A stretch of 64,000 bases of DNA from Actinacidiphila yeochonensis CN732 (GTDB lineage: Bacteria > Actinomycetota > Actinomycetes > Streptomycetales > Streptomycetaceae). The position numbers were made by a program, and so were the translations under genes. Numbering within the stretch: position 1 is the stretch's first letter; each line of letters opens with the position of its first letter. The stretch covers positions 3,968,001 through 4,032,000 of the forward strand of contig NZ_JQNR01000005.1 of NCBI RefSeq assembly GCF_000745345.1. The letters run 5' to 3'. Positions 1-8,993 of this stretch are shown here, piece after piece. The notes under the pieces were generated by a model. It was given only the letters and a program-made list of their open reading frames with translations, made no database searches and was not told the origin of the DNA.

Positions 1-288
1 GCCGCGCTCCAAAAGGCCGCCGCGGCTCGCCGGGAGCGCGCCGAGGTCAAGAACCGGCTCAAGCACTCCGGCGCTTCGCTGCACGAGGTCATCAAGCAGG
101 GCCAGGAGAACGATGTCATCGGCAAGATGAAGGTCTCCGCCCTGCTGGAGTCCCTGCCCGGTGTCGGCAAGGTCCGTGCCAAGCAGATCATGGAGCGGCT
201 CGGCATCTCCGAGAGCCGCCGGGTCCGCGGTCTGGGCTCGAACCAGATCGCCTCCCTGGAGCGCGAGTTCGGCGGCACCGCCGCCTGA
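1..288 (+). CDS. mihF: Integration host factor, actinobacterial type (mIHF/sIHF), C-terminal part
   Basis: The 5' end is cut by the window edge; 95 residues are visible, close to the full length of this roughly 105-residue family. It is a nucleoid protein that bends and compacts DNA in actinobacteria. The visible part contains an N-terminal basic helix followed by the helix-two turns-helix segment SLPGVGKVRAKQIMERLGI, the DNA-binding core known from mIHF. Its position directly upstream of gmk is the conserved actinobacterial arrangement. Identification rests on the motif and the neighbour. I see no strong terminator before gmk, but gmk appears to have its own -10 box. Confidence 0.93.
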   Translation, partial: AALQKAAAARRERAEVKNRLKHSGASLHEVIKQGQENDVIGKMKVSALLESLPGVGKVRAKQIMERLGISESRRVRGLGSNQIASLEREFGGTAA

Positions 289-357
289 CTGGCCGGTTCT
301 TCGACGCTGCTTTCCCTGGGCGAGTGATGTCGGGTCCCGCCGCTCTCGGGAACCGGG

Positions 358-363
358 GATAAT
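358..363 (+). promoter_or_regulatory. -10 box GATAAT of a probable leaderless gmk transcript
   Basis: GATAAT lies six bases before the gmk ATG. In actinobacteria a TANNNT-like -10 box at this distance usually puts the first transcribed base at the start codon, giving a leaderless mRNA. There is no Shine-Dalgarno sequence in the remaining six bases. No convincing -35 box is seen. Inferred from position only. Confidence 0.45.
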
Positions 364-369
364 CAGTCC

Positions 370-996
370 ATGAGCAGCTCTGCAGTCTCCCCGGGGGAGG
401 CCAGCCACCTCGTCGCACAGGAGGCTTCCCCGGCCCCCCCGGACAGACGTCCGCGGCTGACCGTGCTCTCCGGCCCCTCAGGGGTCGGCAAGAGCACGGT
501 CGTCGCCCACCTGCGCGGCCAGTACCCCGACGTATGGCTGTCGGTGTCCTGCACCACGCGCAGACCCCGCCCAGGGGAGCGGGACGGCGTCCAGTACCAC
601 TTCGTCGACGACGACGCCTTCGACAAGCTGGTCGCCAACGGCGAACTGCTGGAGTGGGCCGAGTTCGCCGGCAACCGCTACGGCACGCCCCGCGGCGCGG
701 TGCTCGACCGCCTCGCGGCCGGGGACCCCGTCCTGCTGGAGATCGACCTCCAGGGCGCCCGGCAGGTCCGCGAGTCCATGCCCGACGCCCGCCTGGTCTT
801 CCTCGCCCCGCCCAGCTGGGACGAACTCGTGCGCCGGCTCACCGGCCGCGGCACCGAACCGCCCGAGGTGATCGAGCGCCGGCTGGCCGCCGCCCGGGTG
901 GAACTCGCCGCCGAGGAGGAGTTCGACCAGACCCTTGTCAACACCTCCGTCGAGGGCGTAGCGCACGAGCTGCTAGCCTTGATGAACATCGGGTGA
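370..996 (+). CDS. gmk: Guanylate kinase
   Basis: Phosphorylates GMP (and dGMP) to GDP with ATP in the cytoplasm. The 208 residues fit the family. The P-loop GPSGVGKS is at residues 35-42, followed by the GMP-binding stretch with SCTTRRPRPGE and the YHFVDDDAF and LEWAEFAGNRYGTP segments. The first 28 residues are a low-complexity extension common in streptomycetes. It lies between mihF and rpoZ, the usual order. The ATG start is supported by the -10 box six bases upstream. Confidence 0.97.
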   Translation: MSSSAVSPGEASHLVAQEASPAPPDRRPRLTVLSGPSGVGKSTVVAHLRGQYPDVWLSVSCTTRRPRPGERDGVQYHFVDDDAFDKLVANGELLEWAEFAGNRYGTPRGAVLDRLAAGDPVLLEIDLQGARQVRESMPDARLVFLAPPSWDELVRRLTGRGTEPPEVIERRLAAARVELAAEEEFDQTLVNTSVEGVAHELLALMNIG

Positions 997-1061
997 TGTC
1001 GGCTGTGTCGGCCCCCCGCCCGCACCGATCACCGTCATCCACGAACAAGGGTAGGTAGAGC

Positions 1062-1337
1062 GTGTCCTCTTCCATCACCACGCCCGAGGGCATCATCAAC
1101 CCGCCGATCGACGAACTGCTTGAGGCGACCGACTCCAAGTACAGCCTGGTGATCTACGCCGCCAAGCGCGCCCGGCAGATCAACGCGTACTACTCCCAGC
1201 TCGGCGAGGGCCTGCTGGAGTACGTCGGCCCGCTGGTGGACACCCACGTCCACGAGAAGCCGCTGTCCATCGCGCTGCGGGAGATCAACGCCGGTCTGCT
1301 GACCTCCGAAGCGGTCGAGCCGCCGGCCGACCGGTAA
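1062..1337 (+). CDS. rpoZ: DNA-directed RNA polymerase omega subunit
   Basis: Small RNA polymerase subunit that folds around the C-terminus of beta-prime and helps core assembly. The 91 residues include the conserved AAKRARQINAY helix at residues 33-43. The start is GTG, with an AAGGGTAGG ribosome site upstream. The gene follows gmk after 65 bases and is closed by a double hairpin, so gmk-rpoZ probably forms a short unit. Confidence 0.96.
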   Translation: MSSSITTPEGIINPPIDELLEATDSKYSLVIYAAKRARQINAYYSQLGEGLLEYVGPLVDTHVHEKPLSIALREINAGLLTSEAVEPPADR

Positions 1338-1345
1338 CGCACTCC

Positions 1346-1411
1346 GGCGGAGCACCAGCGCTCCGCCCCACACCACCGGCCCGGCGGGACGACCGCCGGG
1401 CCGGTGGTGTG
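1346..1411 (+). terminator. Double-hairpin terminator after rpoZ
   Basis: Two consecutive inverted repeats: an 8-bp stem at 1346-1353/1360-1367 and a perfect 19-bp stem at 1369-1387/1393-1411 with a five-base loop. There is no U-tract, as is usual for streptomycete terminators. It separates rpoZ from coaBC, which therefore needs a promoter in the short space after 1411. Confidence 0.8.
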
Positions 1412-1474
1412 TCATGGGGAGGGCGGCACCGGAGGGCCGGTCCGCCCGGCGCCGTCGGAAAGGTGGGACAGGCA

Positions 1475-2718
1475 GTGGACAGGTCAGAGGGGTCGGCCGG
1501 GCCGGGCAGGCCGCGGGTCGTGCTGGGGGTGAGCGGCGGCATCGCCGCCTACAAGGTGTGCGAGCTGCTGCGCCGGTTCACCGAGTCCGGACACGACGTG
1601 CGGGTGGTGCCGACCGAGTCGGCGCTGCGCTTCGTCGGCGAGGCGACCTGGGCCGCCCTCTCCGGCCACCCGGTGGAGACCGGCGTGTTCGACCGCGCCG
1701 ACCAGGTGCCGCACGTCCGGATCGGCCGCCAGGCCGACCTCGTCGTGGTGGCCCCCGCCACCGCCGACATGCTTGCCAAGGCCGCCCACGGCATCGCCGA
1801 CGACCTGCTCACCAACACCCTCCTCACCGCCCGCTGCCCGGTCGTCTTCGCACCCGCGATGCACACCGAGATGTGGGAGCACCCCGCCACCCGGGAGAAC
1901 ACCGCCACGCTGCGCCGCCGCGGCGCCGTCGTCATCGAGCCCGCCACCGGCCGGCTCACCGGAGCCGACACCGGCAAGGGGCGGCTGCCCGACCCCGCGG
2001 AGATCTTCTGGACCTGCCGCCGGGTGCTCGCCCGCGGCCCGGTCCGCCCCGACCTGGCCGGCCGCCACGTGGTGGTCAGCGCCGGCGGCACCCGCGAGCC
2101 CCTGGACCCGGTCCGCTACCTGGGCAACCACTCCTCCGGCAAGCAGGGCCACGCCCTGGCCCGCACCGCCGCCGCCCGCGGCGCCCGCGTCACCCTGGTG
2201 GCCGCCAACACCGAGCTGCCGGACCCGGCCGGGGTCGACGTGGTCCGCGTCGGCAGCGCCGAGGAGCTGCGTACCGCCGTGCTGGCCGCCGCCGAGGAGG
2301 CCGACGCCGTGGTGATGGCCGCGGCCGTCGCGGACTTCCGGCCCGCCGCCTACGCCGCTGGCAAGATCAAGAAGCGGGACGGCGAGGACCCCGCCCCCCT
2401 GGAACTCGTCCGCAACCCCGACATCCTGGCCGAGCTGAGCGCCGACCGCGCCCGCCCCGACCAGGTCGTGGCCGGGTTCGCCGCCGAGACCGACGACGTC
2501 CTGGCCAACGGCCGCGCCAAGCTCGCCCGCAAGGGCTGCGACCTCCTCGTGGTCAACGAGGTCGGCGGCGGCAAGGCGTTCGGCACGGAGGACAACGAGG
2601 CCGTCGTCCTCGGCGCCGACGGCAGCGCCACCCCGGTGCCGTTCGGTCCCAAGGAGGACCTGGCCGACCTGCTGTGGGACCTCGTCGCCGCCCGGCTGCC
2701 CGCCCGGCCCCGGCCTGA
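1475..2718 (+). CDS. coaBC: Bifunctional phosphopantothenoylcysteine decarboxylase / phosphopantothenate-cysteine ligase (single-base frameshift near the end)
   Basis: Makes 4'-phosphopantetheine from 4'-phosphopantothenate in coenzyme A synthesis. The N-terminal flavoprotein CoaC part begins VVLGVSGGIAAYK and carries the active-site His in VPHV and the substrate-binding APAMHTEMW. The CoaB part follows, with SAGGTREPLDPVRY, NHSSGKQGHALA and KIKKRDGEDP. Start GTG 1475 has GGAAAGG upstream; earlier in-frame starts lie inside the rpoZ terminator. As written, the frame does not stop at 2718 but runs to 3211 through a terminator-like repeat and low-complexity DNA. Adding one C to the CCCC at 2708-2711 gives a stop at 2716-2718 and a 414-residue protein, the normal length. 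I therefore treat the tail as an artefact of a lost base. Confidence 0.88.
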
Positions 2719-2733
2719 CGGCGGCCGTCAGGC
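2713..2733 (+). terminator. Inverted repeat at the end of coaBC
   Basis: GCCTGACGG and CCGTCAGGC form a perfect 9-bp stem with a three-base loop. The left arm contains the TGA stop of coaBC in the corrected frame. A terminator overlapping the stop codon supports the view that the gene ends here. Confidence 0.5.
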
Positions 2734-2801
2734 TGCCCGGGTCCCTTCCCGCCCGACCTGGGCACGGCCCACGTCGTCCTGGTCCTGCCGCCCGGGACGC
2801 G

Positions 2802-2886
2802 CCGCGCGGTCGTGCCGTCGGACGCCCGACCCGCGCGGTCGTGCCGTCGGACGTCCGACCCGCGCGGTCGCGCCGTTAGGCGTCCG
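2802..2886. repeat. 29-bp tandem repeat, about 2.9 copies, between coaBC and metK
   Basis: Units at 2802-2830 and 2831-2859 differ at one base. A third, diverged unit runs 2860-2886. Each begins CCGCGCGGTCG. The repeat would be translated only if coaBC read through to 3211, which argues against that reading. No function is apparent. Confidence 0.85.
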
Positions 2887-3289
2887 TACGGCGCTCCCCG
2901 GTGTCCCGGCACCGCTCCGGAGGGCTCCTCCGGTAGTCCTTCCGCACGGAACGGGCCGCACGGAACGGCTCGCCGCCCGGCTCGCGGGGTTTCCCGGGCG
3001 GGGGAGCGCGCCCCAGATCCCGCGCGAGGCCGCCGCGGGGTTCCGCCGCGGCCCTCGCGCACGGCCGCGGCGGACCCGAGAATCCGTTCTGACCAGGGCT
3101 TTCGCCGTGGGCGTGGCGCGCCGCCCGGGGGCCGGTGGTGGACACGGCGGCCGCACTGTGGCATATCCAATGCACGAGATGCCTGGTCCACGGGTACGGC
3201 TCGGGAGATAAGCTTGCCTCGGAACGCGGGGCACTCCCCGGCGTTCCGTCCGGATTCAGCCAGCAGCCGCTGCAACCCCAGGGAGCGAT
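2887..3289. other. coaBC-metK spacer with metK leader hairpin
   Basis: No gene is recognised here. At 3220-3248 an inverted repeat (CGGAACGC...GCGTTCCG with an inner GGGG/CCCC) forms a strong hairpin ending about 40 bases before the metK start. It could be a leader structure or an attenuator. I looked for SAM riboswitch core motifs and did not recognise any. The remainder is GC-rich DNA without visible motifs. Confidence 0.55.
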
Positions 3290-4501
3290 GTGTCCCGCCG
3301 CCTGTTCACCTCGGAGTCGGTGACCGAGGGTCACCCCGACAAGATCGCTGACCAGATCAGCGACACCATTCTCGACGCCCTGCTCACCGCCGACCCCGCC
3401 TCGCGCGTCGCGGTGGAGACGCTGATCACCACCGGGCAGGTGCACATCGCGGGTGAGGTGACCACGAGCGCGTACGTGGACATCGCCTCGCTGGTGCGGG
3501 CCCGGATCCTGGAGATCGGCTACGACTCGTCGAAGAAGGGCTTCGACGGCGCGTCGTGCGGCGTCTCGGTGTCGATCGGCGCGCAGTCGCCGGACATCGC
3601 GCAGGGTGTGGACAGCGCCTACGAGCAGCGGGTCGAGGGCGACGAGGACGCGCTGGACAAGCAGGGCGCGGGTGACCAGGGCCTGATGTTCGGCTACGCC
3701 TCGGACGAGACGCCCGAGCTGATGCCGCTGCCGATCATGCTGGCGCACCGGCTGTCGAAGCGGCTGTCGGAGGTGCGCAAGAACGGCACCATCCCCTACC
3801 TGCGCCCCGACGGCAAGACGCAGGTCACCATCGAGTACGACGGTGACAAGGCGGTTCGCCTGGACACGGTCGTGGTCTCCTCGCAGCACGCCTCGGACAT
3901 CGACCTGGAGTCGCTGCTGACCCCGGACATCCGGGAGTTCGTCGTCGAGGTGGAGCTGAAGGCGCTGCTCGACGAGGGCATCAAGCTGGACACCGAGGGC
4001 TACCGCCTGCTGGTCAACCCGACCGGCCGCTTCGAGATCGGCGGCCCGATGGGTGACGCGGGTCTGACCGGCCGGAAGATCATCATCGACACCTACGGCG
4101 GCATGGCCCGCCACGGTGGCGGCGCCTTCTCGGGCAAGGACCCGTCCAAGGTGGACCGCTCGGCGGCCTACGCGATGCGCTGGGTGGCCAAGAACGTGGT
4201 CGCCGCCCGTCTGGCCTCCCGCTGCGAGGTGCAGGTCGCGTACGCCATCGGCAAGGCCGAGCCGGTCGGCCTGTTCGTGGAGACCTTCGGCACCGCCAAC
4301 GTCGAGGTCGAGAAGATCGAGCAGGCCATCTCGGACGTCTTCGACCTGCGCCCGGCCGCGATCATCCGCGACCTGGACCTGCTGCGCCCGATCTACGCCC
4401 AGACCGCCGCGTACGGGCACTTCGGCCGCGAGCTGGAGGACTTCACCTGGGAGCGCACCGACCGGGTGGACGCGCTGCGCGCCGCCGCCGGCCTGGAGTA
4501 A
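3290..4501 (+). CDS. metK: S-adenosylmethionine synthetase
   Basis: Makes S-adenosylmethionine from methionine and ATP, the methyl donor for the cell. The 403 residues match the family exactly. Visible motifs are SVTEGHPDKIADQISD near the N-terminus, the loop GAGDQGLMFGYA, the phosphate-binding GGGAFSGKDPSKVDRSAAY and the C-terminal domain ending DFTWER. The GTG start at 3290 has CAGGGAG upstream. The gene is monocistronic, between a leader hairpin and a strong terminator. Confidence 0.97.
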   Translation: MSRRLFTSESVTEGHPDKIADQISDTILDALLTADPASRVAVETLITTGQVHIAGEVTTSAYVDIASLVRARILEIGYDSSKKGFDGASCGVSVSIGAQSPDIAQGVDSAYEQRVEGDEDALDKQGAGDQGLMFGYASDETPELMPLPIMLAHRLSKRLSEVRKNGTIPYLRPDGKTQVTIEYDGDKAVRLDTVVVSSQHASDIDLESLLTPDIREFVVEVELKALLDEGIKLDTEGYRLLVNPTGRFEIGGPMGDAGLTGRKIIIDTYGGMARHGGGAFSGKDPSKVDRSAAYAMRWVAKNVVAARLASRCEVQVAYAIGKAEPVGLFVETFGTANVEVEKIEQAISDVFDLRPAAIIRDLDLLRPIYAQTAAYGHFGRELEDFTWERTDRVDALRAAAGLE

Positions 4502-4517
4502 CCCGCTCGACGCCGCC

Positions 4518-4563
4518 GGAAGGCCCGGCCCCTGGGAGGTCATCCCGGCGGGCCGGGCCTTCC
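4518..4563 (+). terminator. metK terminator
   Basis: Perfect 13-bp stem, 4518-4530 with 4551-4563, containing GGCCCGGCC and GGCCGGGCC around a 20-base loop. It starts 17 bases after the metK stop. Confidence 0.8.
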
Positions 4564-4576
4564 CGCGTCCCACGGC

Positions 4577-4696
4577 CCGGTCCACCGCTGTGTCCGGTGC
4601 CCGGTCCACCGCTGTGTCCGGTGCCCGGTCCACCGCTGTGTCCACCGCCCGGTCCACCGCTGTGTCCGGTGCCCGTTCCGCCGCCCTGCCCACCGC
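4577..4696. repeat. 24-bp minisatellite, five units, between metK and priA
   Basis: Four near-identical head-to-tail copies of a 24-bp unit beginning CCGGTCCACCGCTGTGTCC (4577-4600, 4601-4624, 4625-4648, 4649-4672), then a decayed fifth at 4673-4696. Units 1, 2 and 4 are identical. There are no spacers, so this is not a CRISPR array. The unit is a multiple of three but lies outside any plausible gene. Confidence 0.92.
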
Positions 4697-4812
4697 CGTG
4701 TCCCACGCCACGCCCCTGGCCCGGGCAGAGAGACTTCCGGACGCCGCCGCACCGCCCCCACCTGGGCCGTGGTGGTGCGGCGGTGTCCGACCGGTCTGGT
4801 AGACATCCCTAC

Positions 4813-7042
4813 GTGAGCGGAGGCGGCGGACCGGGAGGCGCGACGCCGGACCGGCGGCAGGCGCCGCGGCCCGGCGGCAGCGCGGTGCGCCCCGGCGACC
4901 CGGCGTCCGATGCCGGTCCGGGCGGCCCGGAGCGCGACGGCCGGCCGGCCCAGGCCCGCGGAGCGGCGGCCCCGAGGGCGCCGGCGAGCAGCTCGCCCTC
5001 ATCCGCGAGACCGTCCGCAAGGCCAAGGAGCCCCGGGCCAAGCCCCGCACCTGGCGTGGGGCGGCCCTCGCCGAGGGCCTGCCGGTGGCGCGGGTGCTGG
5101 TCGACAAGGGCTTGGTCCACCTCGACCAGTTCTTCGACTACGCGGTGCCCGCCGCCATGGACGAGGAGGCCCGTCCCGGCGCCCGGGTCCGGGTCCGGTT
5201 CGGCGCCCGGGTGGTGAAGGGCCGCCGCGAGGGCGGCAGCCTGCACGACGGCTTCATCGTCGAGCGCCGCACCGACAGCGACTACGCCGGCCCGCTCGCC
5301 CCCCTCGCGCAGGTCCTGTCGCCCGAGCCGGTGCTCAGCCCGCCGCTGCTGCGGCTGTGCCGCCAGGTCGCCGACCGGTACGCCGGAGCCCTCGCCGACG
5401 TGGTGCAGCTCGCCGTCCCGCCCCGGATGGCCCGCGCCGAGCGCGACCCCTCACCCGCCCCGCTGCCCGCCCCGGAGCCCCCGTGTCCGGCTCCTGGGCG
5501 CGCTACCCGACCGGGCCCGCCTACCTCCAGGCGCTGGCCCGCGGCGACACCCCCCGTGCGGTCTGGCTCGCGCTGCCCGGGCCGCACTGGCCGCACGAAC
5601 TGGCCGCCGCCATGGCCGCCACCCTCGCCTCGGGCCGCGGGGCCCTGGCGGTGCTGCCCGACGGCCGCAGCGCCGCCCGCGTCGACGCCGCCCTGACCGC
5701 GCTGGTCGGCGCCGGCCGGCACGTGCTGCTCACCGCCGACGCCGGCCCCGAGGAGCGCTACCGGCGCTGGCTCGCGGTGAGCAGGGGAGCGGTGCGCGCC
5801 GTCGTCGGCACCCGGGCGTCGATGTTCGCCCCGGTCGCCGACCTGGGCCTGGTCGCCCTGTGGGACGACGGCGACGGCAGCCACGCCGAACCGCACGCGC
5901 CCCAGCCGCACGCCCGTGAGGTGCTGCTGCTGCGGGCCCGCGAGGAGCGCGCCGCGCTGCTGCTCGGAGGTGTCACCACCACGGCCGAGGGGGCCCAGCT
6001 CGTCGACAGCGGCTGGGCGCTGCCACTGGCCGCCGCGCGGGAGCAGGTGCGGGCCGCCGCTCCGCTGGTCCGCACCGTCGGCGACCTGGACCAGGCCCGG
6101 GACGAGGCGGCCCGCGCGGCCCGGCTGCCGTCGCTGGCCTGGCAGGTCACCCGCGAGGCCCTGGCCCGCGGCCCGGTGCTGGTCCAGGTGCCGCGGCGCG
6201 GCTACGTACCGCGGCTGGCCTGCGACAACTGCCGCGAGCCCGCCCGCTGCGCCGCCTGCGCCGGGCCGCTGGAGATCCGCGAGGGCGGCGGCCCGCCCGC
6301 CTGCGGCTGGTGCGGGCGGCCGGCGGCGGACTGGCACTGCCAGGAGTGCGGCGGCTTCCGGCTGCGGGCCCGGGTGGTGGGTGCCCGCCGTACCGCCGAG
6401 GAGCTGGGCCGGGCCTTCCCGCAGGTGCCGGTGCGCACCTCCGGCCGGGACGCCGTGCTCGCCACGGTCGGGGACGCGCCCGCGCTGGTGGTCGCCACGC
6501 CCGGCGCCGAGCCGGTGGCCGACCGCGGGTACGCCGCCGCGCTGCTGCTCGACGGCTGGGCCCTGCTCAACCGCCCCGACCTGCGGGCGGGGGAGGAGGC
6601 ACTGCGGCGCTGGGCGCTGGCGGCGACCCTGGTCCGGCCGGCGGGGGAGGGCGGCACGGTCGTGGTGCTCGCCGAGCCGACGCTGCGCCCGGTGCAGGCA
6701 CTGGTGCGCTGGGACCCGGCCGGCCACGCCGTGCGGGAGCTGTCCGAGCGGGCCGAGCTGCGCTTCCCTCCGGTCGCCCGGATGGCGGCGGCGGCCGGGC
6801 CCTCGGCGGCGCTCGCCGAGTTCGCCGAGCTGGTCCGGCTGCCTCCGGGCACGGACGTCCTCGGCCCGGTGGCCTATCCGCGGCCCTCCGGGGAACCGTG
6901 GGAGCGGCTGCTGTACCGGGTGGCGCCGGGCGGCGGCGCCGCGCTCGCCGCGGCGCTGAAGACCGCGCAGGTCGCCCGCGCGGCCCGGCCCGGCCACGGC
7001 GGGCCGCTGTACGTCCGCATGGACCCGCCGGACATCGGCTGA
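4813..7042 (+). CDS. priA: Primosomal protein N' (PriA-like), two single-base frameshifts
   Basis: Replication-restart protein that recognises stalled forks. The corrected length is 743 residues. The N-terminal DNA-binding part includes ARVLVDKGLVHLDQFFDYAV. The C-terminal half has the paired zinc-binding cysteines CDNC, CAAC, CGWC and CQEC, and ends VRMDPPDIG. No Walker A motif is visible at the usual place, as I recall for actinobacterial PriA, so helicase activity is doubtful. The frame changes twice, both by apparent loss of one C: from GTG 4813 to the CCCC at 4970-4973, then to the CCCC at 5470-5473. Adding a C at each restores one continuous protein. A start at 5085 inside the middle segment would cut off conserved sequence such as LALIRETVRKAK. 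Confidence 0.85.
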
Positions 7043-7260
7043 GGCGCCCGGACCGCCCGGACCGGTACGGCGGGCGCGCTCCGTGGGCAGCCAGCCAGCC
7101 GTACCCGTCCGAGGCGCGGCCGGCGCCGAGGGGTGCCGACGGCGGGGGTTCGCCTCGCGCGGGACCGGCGGGCGGCGCCTGCCGGGGCGACCTGGCCCTG
7201 GGCGCCCGAACCTCCCGCGCGCGGGGGGCGTGAACCCCGTCCGCTGTCTGGAGGGGCCCC

Positions 7261-7293
7261 TGCCGCCTGCCGCCTGCCGCCTGCCGCCTGCCG
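7261..7293. repeat. 7-bp tandem repeat (TGCCGCC)
   Basis: Four perfect copies and one partial copy, between the priA stop and the end of the convergent HTH gene. Confidence 0.8.
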
Positions 7294-7319
7294 GTCTCCG
7301 GGGCCGGGGACCGCGGCGC

Positions 7320-7757
7320 CTACGGGTTGCGGGGGCCGGGGAAGACGGGCGCCGGGTCGTCGCGGACCGTGCGGGCGGCCGGGACCGTCGGGGCGGCCTC
7401 CTCGGCGGCGGGGCGGCGCCCTCCGTAACGGCGGTGCACCGCCTGCTTCGTCACACCGAGTGCCGAACCCACGGCGTCCCATGAGAAGCCCAGCGAGCGG
7501 TCGAACTCCACCGCCGCCGTCACGAGGGTCTCGACGCTGTCGCGCAACTCCTGCGCGAGCCGGACGGTGGGCGCCGGGGCCCGGCCGTAGACCACGAAAC
7601 CCGCGCTGGGGCCGCCGCGCCGCGGCCGGTAGACGTTGCCCAGCTGGGCGGTCAGGGTGCGCAGGGCGTCCACCTGGCGGCGGACCCGCTCGATGTCCCG
7701 CACCAGCAGGTGCAGGCTCGCTCGCGCCTGGGCGTCGGGGGTTGCGTGGTCGGGCAT
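7320..7757 (-). CDS. Small helix-turn-helix protein, conserved near priA/fmt in streptomycetes
   Basis: 145 residues. The N-terminal half is helical (RASLHLLVRDIERVRRQVDAL). The C-terminal half holds a probable HTH in SWDAVGSALGVTKQAVHRRYG, similar in layout to small HTH regulators that recognise DNA through one helix. The tail is Ala/Pro-rich. The ATG at 7757 has GGAGAGG eight bases upstream, a better start than the longer frame from 7832. It is convergent to priA. Its target is unknown. Confidence 0.8.
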   Translation of the reverse strand: MPDHATPDAQARASLHLLVRDIERVRRQVDALRTLTAQLGNVYRPRRGGPSAGFVVYGRAPAPTVRLAQELRDSVETLVTAAVEFDRSLGFSWDAVGSALGVTKQAVHRRYGGRRPAAEEAAPTVPAARTVRDDPAPVFPGPRNP

Positions 7758-8271
7758 CGACAAGCCTCTCCAACCGGCGGTTCCATGGACGGGCGGCGCG
7801 ATCGAGCCCTGCGCCGACCCGGTTTCAGTCACACTCTCTTGCCCAACGCGCCACAGCCCCGCTGGTCACGCTCAGCAGGCGCGGCCCGCCGGTGAGGGGG
7901 CGTGCGCCCCCTCACCGCGCACCCCCTGGCCCGCCGTCCACGCCCCAGTCGCGCCGGGGCGCGCGGACCCGAACCGGCCCACCACGAGTGCCCGCCCGTA
8001 CGGGTGTTCTGGAGGAATCCGCACAGCGTCCGGTCCGGGAACGTCACGGTCTGCCCGCTCGCCGCCCTGGCACGGCCGTCCGCCGCGTTGCGGTACCGGC
8101 CGAGCAGGCCCACTACGAGGCCGGTTCGGCGCCTTGCGGCTGACCGCGCCAGGACACCTCGCCACCGGGCGAACCTCGCCAGCCACGGCACTAGAATCGG
8201 ACGCCCGCCCGGACCCGCGGCCCCCGCCCGGGTCCCGCGGCCGAACCGCCCGACCGCAAGGGAGGGGCCCC
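7758..8271. other. Intergenic region with hairpin, def -10 box and a possible small minus-strand gene
   Basis: A perfect 12-bp stem-loop lies at 7891-7916 (GGTGAGGGGGCG/CGCCCCCTCACC), terminator-like. TAGAAT at 8192-8197 could be a -10 box for def, 75 bases before its start. On the minus strand a frame from GTG 8191 down toward the hairpin has codon composition like a real gene (third-position GC near 90% by hand count over about 50 codons) and reads TGLVVGLLGRYRNAADGRAR. I see no ribosome site, and the frame runs through the hairpin to 7829, so I do not call it a gene. Confidence 0.4.
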
Positions 8272-8817
8272 GTGCCCGTCAAGCCCATCCGCCTGTTCGG
8301 TGATCCGGTGCTGCGCATGACGGCGCAGCCGGTCACCACCTTCGACAAGGAGCTGCGCACCCTCGTCAAGGACCTCACCGAGACCATGCTGGAGGCTCCG
8401 GGCGCCGGCCTGGCCGCACCCCAGATCGGCGTGTCCCTGCGGGTGTTCACCTACAACGTCGCGGGCGAGGTCGGCCACCTCGTCAACCCCGAGCTCACCC
8501 TCGGCGAGGAGGAACAGGACGGGGCCGAGGGCTGCCTGTCGCTGCCCGGTCTGACGATGGACTGCGTGCGCGCGCTCACCGTCGTCGCCAAGGGGTTCGA
8601 CATGCACGGCGAACCGGTGGTCCTCCAGGGCAGCGACCGGCTCGCCCGCTGCATCCAGCACGAGACCGACCACCTCGACGGCGTGCTCTTCATCGACCGG
8701 CTCGACCGGGAGCGGCGCAAGGCCGCGATGAAGGCCATCCGGGAGACCGACTGGGGCGCCGAGGGCGCCCCGCAGGTGAAGATCTCACCCCACGACACGT
8801 TCGGCCGCGCCTGGTAG
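8272..8817 (+). CDS. def: Peptide deformylase
   Basis: Removes the formyl group from the initiator methionine of new proteins; metal-dependent, usually Fe(II). The 181 residues carry all three family motifs: GAGLAAPQI (44-52), EGCLS (86-90, metal ligand Cys88) and QHETDHLDG (129-137, ligands His130 and His134, catalytic Glu131). GTG 8272 follows AAGGGAGGGG. The frame is open upstream to 7636, but that part is intergenic. fmt, which adds the formyl group, lies next on the same strand. Confidence 0.95.
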   Translation: MPVKPIRLFGDPVLRMTAQPVTTFDKELRTLVKDLTETMLEAPGAGLAAPQIGVSLRVFTYNVAGEVGHLVNPELTLGEEEQDGAEGCLSLPGLTMDCVRALTVVAKGFDMHGEPVVLQGSDRLARCIQHETDHLDGVLFIDRLDRERRKAAMKAIRETDWGAEGAPQVKISPHDTFGRAW

Positions 8818-8993
8818 GTCCCGCGAGCCGGCCCGGGCCGAGCCGTACGGCACCAGGCACGGCTCGTACGACACGCCGGCGCTGACCGCCGCCGCCCCCG
8901 TTCCGCCCCCGTTCTCCTTCCGCGACTCTCCGCGACTCTTCTCGACCGTCCACCTTTTCCGCGACCGCCCACCCGAGAGGCACACCCAGCACG

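Noticed and set aside
2719..3211. C-terminal extension of coaBC
   Set aside because: Low-complexity Arg/Pro sequence running through a hairpin and a 29-bp repeat into the metK leader; the protein has normal length without it.
3140..3289. SAM riboswitch before metK
   Set aside because: A hairpin is present, but I could not find the conserved core of any SAM riboswitch class.
4577..4696. CRISPR-like array
   Set aside because: Units are directly adjacent with no spacers, and no cas gene is near.
5085..5696. Separate gene starting at GTG 5085
   Set aside because: It is the middle segment of priA between two frameshifts; conserved PriA sequence lies upstream in the same frame.
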